Source: Pedobacter boryungensis
GTDB lineage: Bacteria; Bacteroidota; Bacteroidia; Sphingobacteriales; Sphingobacteriaceae
DNA: 64,000 nucleotides
Direction of reading: 5' to 3'
NCBI RefSeq assembly: GCF_013204825.1
Contig: NZ_JABMKV010000003.1
Location: forward strand, 62,001 to 126,000
Each line of letters begins with the position of its first letter. The first letter of the stretch is position 1. The notes under the pieces are model-generated. The model saw only the letters and a list, made by a program, of their open reading frames with translations, made no database searches and was not told the DNA's origin. A program made the translations under genes and the position numbers. This document shows, piece by piece, positions 7,962-17,558 of the stretch.

Positions 7962-8954
7962 ATGAAAGTTGCAGTAGTAGGTGCCACCGGGTTGGTAGGT
8001 ACCGTAATGTTAAAAGTATTGGAAGAAAGAAATTTCCCATTGACAGAGTTAATCCCAGTTGCTTCTGAAAAGAGCGTTGGTAAGTTAATTACGTTTAAGG
8101 GTAAACAGTTTCCAATCGTTAGCATGGATACTGCGATTGGAATGCGCCCGGATATTGCTTTGTTTTCTGCTGGTGGAAATACATCTTTAGAACATGCTCC
8201 TCGTTTTAAAGAAGCAGGTACAACAGTCATTGATAATTCTTCCGCTTGGAGAATGGATCCAAACATTCCGTTAGTTGTGCCAGAAGTTAATGCAAATATT
8301 TTATCATTGGATAATAAAATTATTGCGAATCCAAATTGCTCCACTATTCAGATGGTAGTTGCTTTAAAACCATTACACGATAAATATAAAATTAAACGTG
8401 TAGTTGTTTCTACGTATCAATCAGTTACAGGAACAGGTGTTAAGGCTGTTGACCAAATGATGAATGAGCGTAGTGGTAATTTTGATGGCGAAATGGCTTA
8501 TCCATACCAAATCGATTTAAATGTTATTCCTCAAATTGATGTATTTACAGAAAATGGATACACAAAAGAGGAAATGAAAATGATAAACGAAACCCGTAAA
8601 ATTATGGGCGATGAAAATATTCGTTTAACTGCTACAACCGTTCGTATTCCGGTAATGGGTGGTCACTCAGAATCAGTAAACATCGAATTTGAAAATGAAT
8701 TTGATTTAGCTGAAGTGACTTCTTTATTAGAAAAAACAGAAGGCATTATTGTGGTAGACGATATTGCCAACTTAAAATATCCAATGCCAAAAGATGCACA
8801 TGAAAAAGATGAAGTTTTTGTAGGTCGTATTCGTAGAGACGAATCGATGCCAAATACTTTAAACATGTGGATTGTTGCTGATAATTTGCGTAAAGGTGCA
8901 GCTACAAATGCTGTTCAAATTGCCGAATATCTGGTGAGAAAAGAATTGGTATAA
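7962..8954 (+). CDS. asd: Aspartate-semialdehyde dehydrogenase
   Basis: Converts aspartyl-4-phosphate to aspartate semialdehyde with NADPH, the branch-point step to lysine/diaminopimelate, threonine and methionine. The start at 7962 (MKVAVVGATGLVG) is preferred over an ATG 16 codons upstream because the Rossmann motif then begins at residue 3, as in the family. 330 residues is the usual length. The catalytic Cys126 is in NPNCSTIQ and the substrate-binding His is in GGHSESV. It is transcribed divergently from the lamin-tail gene, stands alone, and is followed by a clear terminator hairpin. Confidence 0.96.
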   Translation: MKVAVVGATGLVGTVMLKVLEERNFPLTELIPVASEKSVGKLITFKGKQFPIVSMDTAIGMRPDIALFSAGGNTSLEHAPRFKEAGTTVIDNSSAWRMDPNIPLVVPEVNANILSLDNKIIANPNCSTIQMVVALKPLHDKYKIKRVVVSTYQSVTGTGVKAVDQMMNERSGNFDGEMAYPYQIDLNVIPQIDVFTENGYTKEEMKMINETRKIMGDENIRLTATTVRIPVMGGHSESVNIEFENEFDLAEVTSLLEKTEGIIVVDDIANLKYPMPKDAHEKDEVFVGRIRRDESMPNTLNMWIVADNLRKGAATNAVQIAEYLVRKELV

Positions 8955-8980
8955 TATAATTCAACAGTGAATTTATTTAG

Positions 8981-9008
8981 AAGTGATGTATTTATGCATC
9001 ACTTTTTT
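8981..9008 (+). terminator. Rho-independent terminator after asd
   Basis: AAGTGATG (8981-8988), an 8-nt loop, CATCACTT (8997-9004), then a run of T. Confidence 0.85.
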
Positions 9009-9046
9009 AGTATAACTTCGTTTGATAACTGATTAATCCTTATAGT

Positions 9047-10456
9047 ATGAAAATTTTTAAGCTCCAGCTCCTTCTTTTATTTTGTTCAATAGCAAGCTTT
9101 GCTCAATTTCCAATTGCAAAATTAGAACAGGCTTACCAAAATTTAGTAGATGATCCCCAAGCAAAATATGCCATTACATCGCTTTGCGTACTTGATGCAC
9201 AAACTGGAAAAGTAATTTTTGCTAAAAATGAAAACATTGGTTTAGCTACCGCTTCTACTTTAAAAACGATTACATCGGCTACTGCATTTAGTGTTTTGGG
9301 AAAAGATTTCAAATATCAAACTACATTAGCTTACAGTGGTAAAATTACAGCAGATGGAACTTTACAAGGTGATTTAATTATTACAGGTAGTGGCGACCCA
9401 ACTTTAGGTTCATGGCGTTACGAACAAACTAAAGAGAATGTAGTTTTAACTGCTTGGGTAAATGCAATTAAAGCTGCTGGAATTAAAAAAATAGATGGAT
9501 CAGTAATTGGAGATGATAGTTTATTTGGCACCCAAACTATGCCCGAAGGTTGGATTTGGCAAGATATGGGCAACTATTATGGAGCAGGAAGTTCGGCACT
9601 GGCTTGGAGAGAAAATCAATTTGATATTCATTTAAAGCCTGGCGGAAGTACTGGATCAGAAGTTAGTATTCAAAAAGTTGTTCCAGCAATGCCATATTTA
9701 AAAATAGTAAACGAACTTAAAACTGGCTCATCAGGTTCTGGAGACAATGCTTATGCTTTTTTACCTCCATACAGTAATTTAGCTTATCTGCGTGGCACTT
9801 GGGGAATGGGTATCAGTAAAGCTGGAATTTCATTGGCCCTACCTGACCCTGCTTATGATGCGGCATATCGTTTACAAGATACCTTATCAAGATTAAATAT
9901 TACAAGTACTAAAGAAGCTACAACTGCAAGACGATTAAACTTAGAAGGTGGCGCTGTACCAACAATAGCTCAAAAATTAGCAACGATTAGTTCGCCAGAT
10001 TTAAGTGAGATTGTGTATTGGTTTAACAAAAAAAGTATAAATCTTTACGGCGAACAATTACTTAAAACTATTGCCTGGAAATTAGGAAAAACACCAAGCA
10101 CAAGAAATGGTGCATCATCAGTTATTAATTTTTGGGCAGCTAAAGGAATTGATAAAAATGCCTTAAATATTTTAGATGGTAGCGGCCTTTCTCCTGGAAC
10201 TAGAGTTACTACTTCAGCAATGGCTTCCATCCTGTTTCAAGCGCAAAAAGAAGATTGGTTTTCGGCTTATTACAATTCATTTCCAGAGAATAATGGTATG
10301 AAATTAAAAAGTGGCAGCATCAATGATGTTTCAGCTTATGCTGGATATTACACTGATAAAAATAGCAACAAATACATCGCTGTAATTAATATCAATAACT
10401 ATAACGGTGGTGGCATTAGCAAAAAGCTATTTAAAGTTTTAGATGCCTTGAAATAA
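9047..10456 (+). CDS. dacB: D-alanyl-D-alanine carboxypeptidase/endopeptidase (PBP4 type, S13)
   Basis: 469 residues with a signal peptide (MKIFKLQLLLLFCSIASFAQ); acts in the periplasm on peptidoglycan stem peptides and cross-links. All three serine-acyltransferase motifs are visible: SxxK as STLK at residues 70-73, SxN as SIN at about 330-332 (followed by LYGEQLLK), and KTG as KSG at 421-423. LDGSGLSPGTRVT is also typical of family S13. Length and motif spacing match PBP4 proteins with the inserted domain between the first two motifs. Single gene after the asd terminator. Confidence 0.92.
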   Translation: MKIFKLQLLLLFCSIASFAQFPIAKLEQAYQNLVDDPQAKYAITSLCVLDAQTGKVIFAKNENIGLATASTLKTITSATAFSVLGKDFKYQTTLAYSGKITADGTLQGDLIITGSGDPTLGSWRYEQTKENVVLTAWVNAIKAAGIKKIDGSVIGDDSLFGTQTMPEGWIWQDMGNYYGAGSSALAWRENQFDIHLKPGGSTGSEVSIQKVVPAMPYLKIVNELKTGSSGSGDNAYAFLPPYSNLAYLRGTWGMGISKAGISLALPDPAYDAAYRLQDTLSRLNITSTKEATTARRLNLEGGAVPTIAQKLATISSPDLSEIVYWFNKKSINLYGEQLLKTIAWKLGKTPSTRNGASSVINFWAAKGIDKNALNILDGSGLSPGTRVTTSAMASILFQAQKEDWFSAYYNSFPENNGMKLKSGSINDVSAYAGYYTDKNSNKYIAVININNYNGGGISKKLFKVLDALK

Positions 10457-10508
10457 AAATTTGATGATGTATTAAGAATTAGATTTTATATCTTCATCTT
10501 TTAAATTA

Positions 10509-11585
10509 ATGCTCAACATCATGAATTTCAAAAACTTACTCTATTTTGCAGCTGCAAGTTTATGTTTTGCAATTAGCTCATGTACTTCAAAAAATACTGA
10601 AGAAAATACTGAAGAAAATAAAACACTTTCTTATTTTTCCACTACAGATACTGGCGTTTTAGATGGTGGTGTTAAAATTATTCCTATTCAAACGCCTAAA
10701 GGCAAATTTAACGTTTGGACAAAACGTGTAGGCAATAACCCTAAAATAAAACTATTGCTTTTAAATGGTGGTCCAGGTGCTACGCATGAATATTTCGAGT
10801 GCATGGAAAGTTTTCTTCCAAAAGAAGGCATTGAATTTATTTATTACGATCAGTTGGGTTGCGGCAACTCTGATAATCCCAAAGACACTTCAATGTGGGA
10901 TTTGAGCCGTTACGTTGAAGAAGTAGAGCAAGTAAGGACTGCACTAAATTTAGATAAAGATAATTTTTATATCCTTGGCCATTCTTGGGGTGGAGTTTTA
11001 GCCATGCAATATGCGTTAAAATACCAACAACATATAAAAGGCTTAATTATAAGCAATATGATGTCTAGCGTTCCAGATTATGGTAAATATGCAGATGAAG
11101 TATTGGCCAAGCAAATGGATCCTCAAGTAGTTAAAAAAATCAAAGATTTAGAAGCCAAAAATGATTTTGAAAATCCAGAATACATGGGGCTTTTAATGCC
11201 AAACTTTTATGCAAAACACATTTGCCGTATTCCATTGGATAAATGGCCTGAGCCAATCACAAGGTCTTTCAGCAAAATGAACCAATCATTATATGTAACA
11301 ATGCAAGGGCCAAGTGAATTTGGTGTTGCAGGAAAATTGTTAAAATGGGATGTAAAAGATCAACTTAAAAATATTTCTGTTCCTGCATTAAGTATTGGTG
11401 CACAATATGACACTATGGATCCAAAGCATATGGAGTGGATGGCTTCTGCCTTTAAAAATGGTAGTTACTTGTATTGTAAAAACGGAAGTCATATGAGTTT
11501 ATATGATGATCAGCAAACTTATATGAAAGGAATTATTAAATTCATGAAAGGTGTTGATGCTGGCGAAAGTAAAATGAAGTTTTAA
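10509..11585 (+). CDS. Proline iminopeptidase-like alpha/beta hydrolase lipoprotein (S33)
   Basis: 358 residues. The N-terminus is a lipoprotein signal ending at AISSC; starts at 10509 and 10521 are both possible and do not change this. The hydrolase fold shows LLLNGGPGATHEYF (HGGPG-type oxyanion motif), the nucleophile elbow GHSWGG, the acidic residue in GAQYDTMDP and the catalytic His in NGSHMSLYDD. This is the proline iminopeptidase/L-amino acid amidase group. It probably clips N-terminal residues from peptides in the periplasm. It ends 2 nt before a GNAT gene, so the two are likely cotranscribed. Confidence 0.85.
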   Translation: MLNIMNFKNLLYFAAASLCFAISSCTSKNTEENTEENKTLSYFSTTDTGVLDGGVKIIPIQTPKGKFNVWTKRVGNNPKIKLLLLNGGPGATHEYFECMESFLPKEGIEFIYYDQLGCGNSDNPKDTSMWDLSRYVEEVEQVRTALNLDKDNFYILGHSWGGVLAMQYALKYQQHIKGLIISNMMSSVPDYGKYADEVLAKQMDPQVVKKIKDLEAKNDFENPEYMGLLMPNFYAKHICRIPLDKWPEPITRSFSKMNQSLYVTMQGPSEFGVAGKLLKWDVKDQLKNISVPALSIGAQYDTMDPKHMEWMASAFKNGSYLYCKNGSHMSLYDDQQTYMKGIIKFMKGVDAGESKMKF

Positions 11586-11587
11586 GT

Positions 11588-12097
11588 ATGCAATTCGAAC
11601 TTCGGCCTTTCCATCTTAACGATTTAAGTAGTTTAGTAAAACATGCTAATAATTACAACATCGCTAAAAACTTAAGCAACAAATTCCCATTCCCATATAC
11701 GCAAGATCATGGTGTAGCTTTTATTAATTTAGCTTTATCAGCTAATCCATTACAAATATTTGCTATTGTAATTAAAGGTCAGGCTGTTGGTTCAATTGGC
11801 GTTCATCCACAAGCAGATTTCTATTGTAAAAATGCAGAAATGGGCTACTGGATTGCAGAAGATTATTGGGGGCAGGGAATTGTTCCTGAAGCGATAAAAT
11901 TAATGGTCAATTACGGTTTTAAAACATTTGATATTACCCGAATTTACGCTAGAACCTTCGATACCAATATCAAATCTCAACGTGTTTTAGAAAAAACTGG
12001 TTTTACATTAGAGGCAGAACTTAAAGAAACCTTTTACAAAAACGGAACAGTTTATGATGAATTAATCTATGCCGTTAGAAAGCCTATTAATATATAA
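11588..12097 (+). CDS. GNAT N-acetyltransferase, RimJ/RimL type
   Basis: 169 residues forming one GNAT domain. Typical segments are present: RPFHLNDLSSLVKHANN at the start, EMGYWIAEDYWGQGIVPEA (beta4 and the acetyl-CoA pyrophosphate loop QGIVPEA) and ARTFDTNIKSQRVLEKTGF near the end. Such enzymes acetylate protein N-termini, antibiotics or small amines; the substrate here is unknown. It follows the peptidase gene by 2 nt and is followed by a short dispersed repeat. Confidence 0.85.
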   Translation: MQFELRPFHLNDLSSLVKHANNYNIAKNLSNKFPFPYTQDHGVAFINLALSANPLQIFAIVIKGQAVGSIGVHPQADFYCKNAEMGYWIAEDYWGQGIVPEAIKLMVNYGFKTFDITRIYARTFDTNIKSQRVLEKTGFTLEAELKETFYKNGTVYDELIYAVRKPINI

Positions 12098-12106
12098 TCA
12101 ACAACA

Positions 12107-12169
12107 TTTGTCATTCTGAGTGCAACGAAGAATCTCATTAAAGGGTTCCTCCAAAGTCGGAATGACAAA
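12107..12169. repeat. 63-bp dispersed-type repeat with 10-bp terminal inverted repeats
   Basis: Ends TTTGTCATTC and GAATGACAAA are exact reverse complements. The interior reads TGAGTGCAACGAAGAATCTC, a pattern I recognise as common in intergenic repeats of Bacteroidota. It has no coding capacity and is placed just after the GNAT stop codon. Confidence 0.7.
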
Positions 12170-12217
12170 AGAATTTAATAAATTGCAGTTTTAAGTTTAA
12201 TCCCAATTATAGCATAC

Positions 12218-14176
12218 ATGAAATTTACCGTCCCGTTTTTATTGCTTTTATTCGTTAATATTAACATTTTCGCCCAATCAATAGAAAGTAATTCAGAAAC
12301 TTTTGCCAATAATGAACCTATAACTAATAGTGAAATTGCTATTATTCCAGAGCCTGTTTCAGTTATTAAACAAACCGGGCATTTTGTTTTGCCAGCAAAC
12401 ATTGTTATTCAAGCAAGTAAATCTCCAGAGTTAAAACAAACTGTTGCTTTTTTGCAAGAGCGTTTGTCAACTCCAACTGGATATTATATAAGTACCATTA
12501 GTACACCAACTACAACCGCTACTTTCAAGTTAATTTTAAATGAAAAGCAAGATGCAACTTTAGGTGCTGAAGGTTACAACGTAACTGTAGGCTTAAAGCA
12601 AGTAACTATTAGAGCAAATAAGCCTGCAGGTTTATTTTATGGCGTACAGACAGTGTTGCAATTATTACCAAAGGAAATAGAAAGCAAAGAAGAAGTAAAA
12701 GGTATCAAATGGACGATGCCTTGCGTAGAAATAACCGATTATCCTCGTTTAGGTTGGAGAGGATTAATGTTCGACGTAGCTAGGCACTTCTTTACTAAAC
12801 AAGAAGTAAAGCAATATATAGACGCAATGGTGCGCTATAAATACAACGTTTTGCATTTACACTTAGCGGATGATGAGGGATGGAGAATCGAAATTAAAGG
12901 CTTACCTAAACTAACCGAAGTAGGCGCTTGGAATGTAAAACGCGTTGGTTCTTTCGGAGATTTTATTCCACCAACTGCTGATGAGCCTCGTAATTATGGA
13001 GGTTTTTATACACAAGAAGATATTAAAGAATTGGTAGCGTATGCTAAAGAACGTTTTGTAGATATTATGCCAGAAATAGATGTTCCTGGCCATAGCTTGG
13101 CGGCAATAGCCTCTTATCCAGAACTATCTTGTACACCAGAAGCAGTAAACTATAAAGTTCGCAGTGGCGAAAAAATTATGGACTGGAGCCGTGGTGCACC
13201 TCCATTGGGCTTAGTAGATAATACATTGTGCCCAGCTAATGAAAAAGTATATGTTTTTTTAGATACCGTATTTACTCAAATTGCAAAATTGTTTCCTTTT
13301 CCATATATACACGTAGGTGGAGATGAAGTTGCTCGTAATTTTTGGGAAAAGAATGATCAAATAAAAGAATTGATGAAGCGTGAGGGTTTAAAGACCATTC
13401 CAGAAGTACAAGGCTATTTTGAAAAAAGAGTAGAGCAGATAATCGTTTCTAAAGGCAAAAAATTTATGGCATGGGATGAGGTTTTAGAAGGCGGTGTATC
13501 TCCAACTGCTGCAGTAATGAGTTGGCGTAATATGCAACATGGTACAGAAGCTGCAAAAGCTGGTCACGAAGTAGTAATGAGTCCAACACAATATGCGTAC
13601 ATAGATTATATGCAAGCAGATGCCATTACAGAACCTAAAGTTTATGCATCACTTAGATTAAGTAAAGCGTATGAATTCGATCCTATACCCGAAGGCGTAA
13701 ATCCAATTTATATCAAAGGTGGACAAGCTAATCTGTGGACAGAACAAGTATATAACATTCGTCAGGCAGAATACATGACTTGGCCACGTGGTTTTGCCAT
13801 TGCAGAATCGGTATGGTCCCCAAAAGAAAAGAAGAATTGGACTAACTTTTTTGCTCGTACAGAACAACATTTTAAACGTTTAGATATTGCTGAAACCAAA
13901 TATGCACCAAGCGTATATGATCCTATTTTCTCTGTAAAACGCAGTGCTGATAGACAATTATCAATAAGTTTAAGTACTGAAGTTGAAGGTTTGGATATCT
14001 ATTATAGTTTCGATAACTCTTTCCCAGATCGCTTCTATCCTAAATACACTGCGCCATTAGTACCTCCTATTGATGCTACTGTATTAAAAGTAATTACTTA
14101 TAGAGGTAAAACTCCAGTAGGTAGAATGATGAATATGCCAATTGAAGAATTAAACAAAAGAGCAGGTAAGAAATAA
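12218..14176 (+). CDS. Beta-N-acetylhexosaminidase, GH20
   Basis: 652 residues with a signal peptide (MKFTVPFLLLLFVNINIFAQ). An N-terminal GH20b domain (about 45-160, IIPEPVSV) precedes the GH20 TIM barrel (about 165-520), which begins at YPRLGWRGLMFDVARHFF. The catalytic Asp369-Glu370 pair is in HVGGDEV. A C-terminal chitobiase-like domain (about 560-640) contains YYSFDNSFPD. The enzyme removes terminal N-acetylhexosamine from chitin, peptidoglycan or host-type glycans, outside the cytoplasm, by substrate-assisted catalysis. Single gene followed by a non-coding repeat region. Confidence 0.93.
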   Translation: MKFTVPFLLLLFVNINIFAQSIESNSETFANNEPITNSEIAIIPEPVSVIKQTGHFVLPANIVIQASKSPELKQTVAFLQERLSTPTGYYISTISTPTTTATFKLILNEKQDATLGAEGYNVTVGLKQVTIRANKPAGLFYGVQTVLQLLPKEIESKEEVKGIKWTMPCVEITDYPRLGWRGLMFDVARHFFTKQEVKQYIDAMVRYKYNVLHLHLADDEGWRIEIKGLPKLTEVGAWNVKRVGSFGDFIPPTADEPRNYGGFYTQEDIKELVAYAKERFVDIMPEIDVPGHSLAAIASYPELSCTPEAVNYKVRSGEKIMDWSRGAPPLGLVDNTLCPANEKVYVFLDTVFTQIAKLFPFPYIHVGGDEVARNFWEKNDQIKELMKREGLKTIPEVQGYFEKRVEQIIVSKGKKFMAWDEVLEGGVSPTAAVMSWRNMQHGTEAAKAGHEVVMSPTQYAYIDYMQADAITEPKVYASLRLSKAYEFDPIPEGVNPIYIKGGQANLWTEQVYNIRQAEYMTWPRGFAIAESVWSPKEKKNWTNFFARTEQHFKRLDIAETKYAPSVYDPIFSVKRSADRQLSISLSTEVEGLDIYYSFDNSFPDRFYPKYTAPLVPPIDATVLKVITYRGKTPVGRMMNMPIEELNKRAGKK

Positions 14177-14280
14177 TAGATTCATATTTGGGCCAAGTAA
14201 CAATTTGTAATCTATTGTTAAGAGATTGAATCAGAAAGAAAAGGTTATGATTTTAGAGAATTAATTTGGTGTAATTGTCT

Positions 14281-14298
14281 TTCCCGCGAAGGCGGGAA
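14281..14298. repeat. REP-like short palindrome
   Basis: TTCCCGC-GAAG-GCGGGAA is a perfect 7-bp stem with a 4-nt loop. It is much more GC-rich than its surroundings and resembles palindromic intergenic repeats seen in many bacterial genomes. Confidence 0.55.
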
Positions 14299-14357
14299 TC
14301 GTAAAGCGTAATAACGGAAATTGATATTTCCCAATGGAAAATGTCAATTTCTCATTA

Positions 14358-14630
14358 CGCAAAGAGCTTTTCCTATCACGCAAAGGACATTTCCCATTAC
14401 GCAAAGAGCTTTTCCTATCACGCAAAAGACATTTCCCGTTACGCAAAGAGCTTTTCCTATTGCGCAAAAGACATTTCCCATTGCGCAAAAGACATTTCCC
14501 ATTGCGCAAATAGCTTTTCCTATCACGCAAAGGACATTTCCCATTGCGCAAAGAGCTTTTCCTATCACGCAAAGGACATTTCCTGTTACGCAAAGAGCTT
14601 TTCCTATCACGCAAAGGGCATTTCGCATTG
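14358..14630. repeat. Tandem array of thirteen 21-bp units
   Basis: Every unit begins CGCAAA. Two types mostly alternate: A is CGCAAAgAGCTTTTCCTAT.. and B is CGCAAA.gaCATTTCCCAT.. (or close variants), giving a 42-bp higher-order period. The order is A B A B A B B A B A B A B. At least two degenerate units precede the array (14315-14357). The core is bracketed by the inverted repeat TTTCCCAATG (14327-14336) and CATTGGGAAA (14626-14635). Because 21 is divisible by 3 and the unit has no stop in most frames, spurious ORFs arise on both strands. I do not consider it coding. Confidence 0.9.
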
Positions 14631-14905
14631 GGAAAACGGAAAAAGAGAGACGAAAAGCACATTTATATTCAGTTATTCTTCACCTACCTAACGCAAGCGT
14701 TTCGCTTATGATTTAATAGCAATTATATCCAGAGCAAATAAAACTTCACCTAATGATACATCCAATCCTTTCATTTTGTTCAAATTTTTTAGTTGAATTT
14801 CTTTAAAGACTAGTATTACTTAAATCCTTTCCATAATTTGGTTAATTCGTAACAATAAGCTTTCATTCCTGCTCTAAACCAAACAAACCACAAACAAAAA
14901 TCTGT
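14631..14905. other. Non-coding stretch between repeat array and GT39 gene
   Basis: Apart from a small palindrome-like segment near 14691-14708 (AACGCAAGCGTTTCGCTT) nothing is recognisable. No tRNA, ORF or consensus TAnnTTTG box was seen. Confidence 0.5.
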
Positions 14906-16423
14906 ATGAAAAAAGGAACCATCTTTCTATTTGTTTTCATCCTTATTAAAATAATATTGCAGTATGTAGTTGTAAATCCAATTTACGAATTGCATCGTGA
15001 TGAGTTTTTACATCTCGATCAAGCTAAACATTTAGCTTGGGGTTATCATTCGGTTCCTCCTGTAACTTCTTGGCTTTCTTGGCTAATCTTACAATTGGGC
15101 AATTCATTATTTTGGATTAAGTTTTTTCCAGCACTATTTGGTGCGCTTACTATTTTAGTGGTTTGGAAAACTATAGAAAGCCTAAAAGGGAGTTTATTTT
15201 CGTGCATTTTAGCTTCCTTGGCATTAATTTTTTCCGTTTTATTAAGAATAAATATTCTTTATCAGCCTAATTCCTTAGATATTTTATGCTGGACTTTAGT
15301 TTATTACAACCTAATCCGTTTTATACAAACAAATAACTACAAATGGCTATATTTTCTTGCCATCAGCTTTGCTTTAGGTTTTTTAAATAAATATAACATC
15401 GCATTTTGTTTATTAGGATTATTACCTGCCTTAGTGTTGAGTAAACAAAGAAAACTATTTACTATTCCCCAATTTTACTATGCAATTATTTTAGCATTTA
15501 TCATTATAAGTCCAAACATAGTCTGGCAAATTCAGAATGATTTTCCTGTACTCAAACACATGAAAGAATTAGCAGCTACTCAATTGGTTCATGTAAATAG
15601 ACTAGATTTCGTAAAAGAGCAGTTCTTCTTTTTTGTTGGTTCTTTCTTTGTTTTAATAGTGGCATTCGTCTCATTTTTCAGCTACGCTCCATTTAAACCC
15701 TACCGACTACTTTTCTGGTCTTATATATTTACAATTGCTGTTTTCATTTTCTTAAAGGCAAAAGCTTATTATGCTATTGGCTTATATCCAATTTTATTGG
15801 CTTTTGGAGCAGTTTATTTAAGTATCTTATTACAAAATGGTTGGAAATTTTATTTACGTTATGTAGCAGTGGCACACATATTATTCTTGGGTTTCTTGGT
15901 TATAAAAATTTCATTGCCAATTTATTCGCCAGTCACATATGTTCAGAAATCATTACAAAAGAAGCCTTTTAGTGAGCATACATGGGAAGACGGCAAGAAA
16001 TATCCTATTGAACAAGATTTTGCGGATATGTTAGGCTGGAAAGAATTAGCTATTAAAACAGATTCTGTCTACAAAAATACAGCTGACAAAGAACATGTGA
16101 TGATCCTTTGCGATAATTATGGACAAGCGGGGGCTATTAATTATTACACAAAAATTAAAGGTTTAAAAGCTGATGCCTTTACTGCTGATTATGTGAATTG
16201 GTTAGATTTAAATAAGGAAATTAAAACCGTGATCAGAATTAAAACAGAAGATAATTTAAGCAATACTCGAGACCTTTCTTTATTTGGTGGCATTAAAGAA
16301 GTTGGTAAAATAAAAAGTCAATTCGCTAGAGAGAAAGGGACGAGAATTATCTTATTAAGTGATCCAAAAATAGATTTAGCTAAACTTTTGAGGCAGGAAA
16401 GAGCGGCTGGAAGATTAGAATAA
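14906..16423 (+). CDS. GT39-family (PMT/ArnT-like) membrane glycosyltransferase
   Basis: 505 residues with about ten predicted membrane segments in the first 350 residues, then a soluble C-terminal domain. The first extracytoplasmic loop YELHRDEFLHLDQAKHLAWGYHSVPP carries the acidic residues (Asp-Glu) expected for the catalytic centre of this superfamily. Members transfer sugars from polyprenyl-phosphate donors onto lipids or proteins on the periplasmic face. Substrate unknown. No LPS-modification neighbours are present. The next gene starts within 50 nt. Confidence 0.82.
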   Translation: MKKGTIFLFVFILIKIILQYVVVNPIYELHRDEFLHLDQAKHLAWGYHSVPPVTSWLSWLILQLGNSLFWIKFFPALFGALTILVVWKTIESLKGSLFSCILASLALIFSVLLRINILYQPNSLDILCWTLVYYNLIRFIQTNNYKWLYFLAISFALGFLNKYNIAFCLLGLLPALVLSKQRKLFTIPQFYYAIILAFIIISPNIVWQIQNDFPVLKHMKELAATQLVHVNRLDFVKEQFFFFVGSFFVLIVAFVSFFSYAPFKPYRLLFWSYIFTIAVFIFLKAKAYYAIGLYPILLAFGAVYLSILLQNGWKFYLRYVAVAHILFLGFLVIKISLPIYSPVTYVQKSLQKKPFSEHTWEDGKKYPIEQDFADMLGWKELAIKTDSVYKNTADKEHVMILCDNYGQAGAINYYTKIKGLKADAFTADYVNWLDLNKEIKTVIRIKTEDNLSNTRDLSLFGGIKEVGKIKSQFAREKGTRIILLSDPKIDLAKLLRQERAAGRLE

Positions 16424-16471
16424 TTACTATCAACAAATGATATGAATATATTTATCCATAACTTTATTTTC

Positions 16472-17551
16472 ATGAAAAATCTGTGTACTCTATTTTATTT
16501 GGTCTTTACTTTATTTCTTACGGCATCTGCTCAAAAATTCAACATACATGGAACTGTAACAGGTTTAAATGATGGGACTTGGATTTTTTTAAGGAAAGCT
16601 AATCCAGAATTAAAGCTTGACTCGAGTAGAGTTTTAAATGGGAAATTTAATCTAAAGGGAAATATTGAAGAAAAGGCTGTTGAAATGATCATATACACAG
16701 CAAACTATAAAGACTACACCATGTTGTGGATTGAGCCAAAAGAAATAACAGTAACTGTTAAAGCTGGGGAGTTTAAAAATGCAATTACAACAGGTTCCAA
16801 AACTCAAATTGAAGCTGATATTTTAAGAAAGAAGTTAATTACGATAAATTACCTAGAAGATAGCTTAACTAAATTACTCAAGGGTAAAAATGGTCCGGAA
16901 ACAACAGCTATTTGGGATAAAATAAAAGCTTCTCGTATTGAAGAACAAAAAATTTATCAAACCTATGTCAAAGACAATCCTAACTCCCTAATTGCGGCTA
17001 ACGTATTACAGATATATGCTTCATCGTGGGGAAAAGAAAAAACAAGAGAATTATACCAAAACATTAGTGCTGAGCAAAAATCATCGAAATTTGGCAAAGC
17101 AGTTAATGAATATCTTGCGTTAAATAAAGAAATAAAAATTGGGAATAAATTTGAAGATTTCGAACAAGAAAATATCAATGGGAAAAAAGTTAAACTTTCA
17201 TCTATTAAAGGAAAATATATACTGCTAGAATTTTGGGCTTCTTGGTGCGGACCATGTAGGGGAGAAAATCCAAATTTAGTAACCACTTACAATGCTTACA
17301 AAAACAAAGGTTTTGAGGTATTGGGTGTTTCTGCAGATGACAATAAAGCAGATTGGCTAAAAGCTGTTAAAGATGACAAACTTCCTTGGGAAAATGTAAG
17401 TGATTTAAAAGGAGATCGAAATTTAGCCGTAGTTATTTATGGCATTAATGCATTTCCTACAAATTATTTAATAGATGATAAAGGAATTATCATAGCGAAA
17501 AATTTGCGGGGCGATGATTTAAAGAAGAAACTTGCTGAACTTTTGCCTTAA
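16472..17551 (+). CDS. TlpA-family thioredoxin with DUF4369-like N-terminus
   Basis: The start at 16472 (MKNLCTLFYLVF) gives a compact signal peptide; an ATG at 16442 is also in frame and would add ten residues. After the signal come a DUF4369-like beta domain (about 20-110), a helical spacer, and an AhpC/TSA-thioredoxin domain from about 220. The CxxC motif WCGPC is at 258-262. Such periplasmic thiol-disulfide proteins reduce or resolve disulfides in exported proteins and cytochromes. DUF4369-TlpA fusions are common in Bacteroidota. It converges with the next minus-strand gene, only 7 nt between stops. Confidence 0.87.
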   Translation: MKNLCTLFYLVFTLFLTASAQKFNIHGTVTGLNDGTWIFLRKANPELKLDSSRVLNGKFNLKGNIEEKAVEMIIYTANYKDYTMLWIEPKEITVTVKAGEFKNAITTGSKTQIEADILRKKLITINYLEDSLTKLLKGKNGPETTAIWDKIKASRIEEQKIYQTYVKDNPNSLIAANVLQIYASSWGKEKTRELYQNISAEQKSSKFGKAVNEYLALNKEIKIGNKFEDFEQENINGKKVKLSSIKGKYILLEFWASWCGPCRGENPNLVTTYNAYKNKGFEVLGVSADDNKADWLKAVKDDKLPWENVSDLKGDRNLAVVIYGINAFPTNYLIDDKGIIIAKNLRGDDLKKKLAELLP

Positions 17552-17558
17552 TATTAAA

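Noticed and set aside
7871..8344. 157-aa ORF antisense to asd
   Set aside because: Shadow of a strongly conserved gene on the other strand; it overlaps the lamin-tail gene start.
14358..14630. Possible CRISPR array
   Set aside because: Units are contiguous with no unique spacers, and no cas genes are nearby.
14261..14716. Long ORFs on both strands across the 21-bp array (up to 133 aa)
   Set aside because: They are created by a stop-free repeat whose length is a multiple of three. No domain, start context or signal peptide supports translation.
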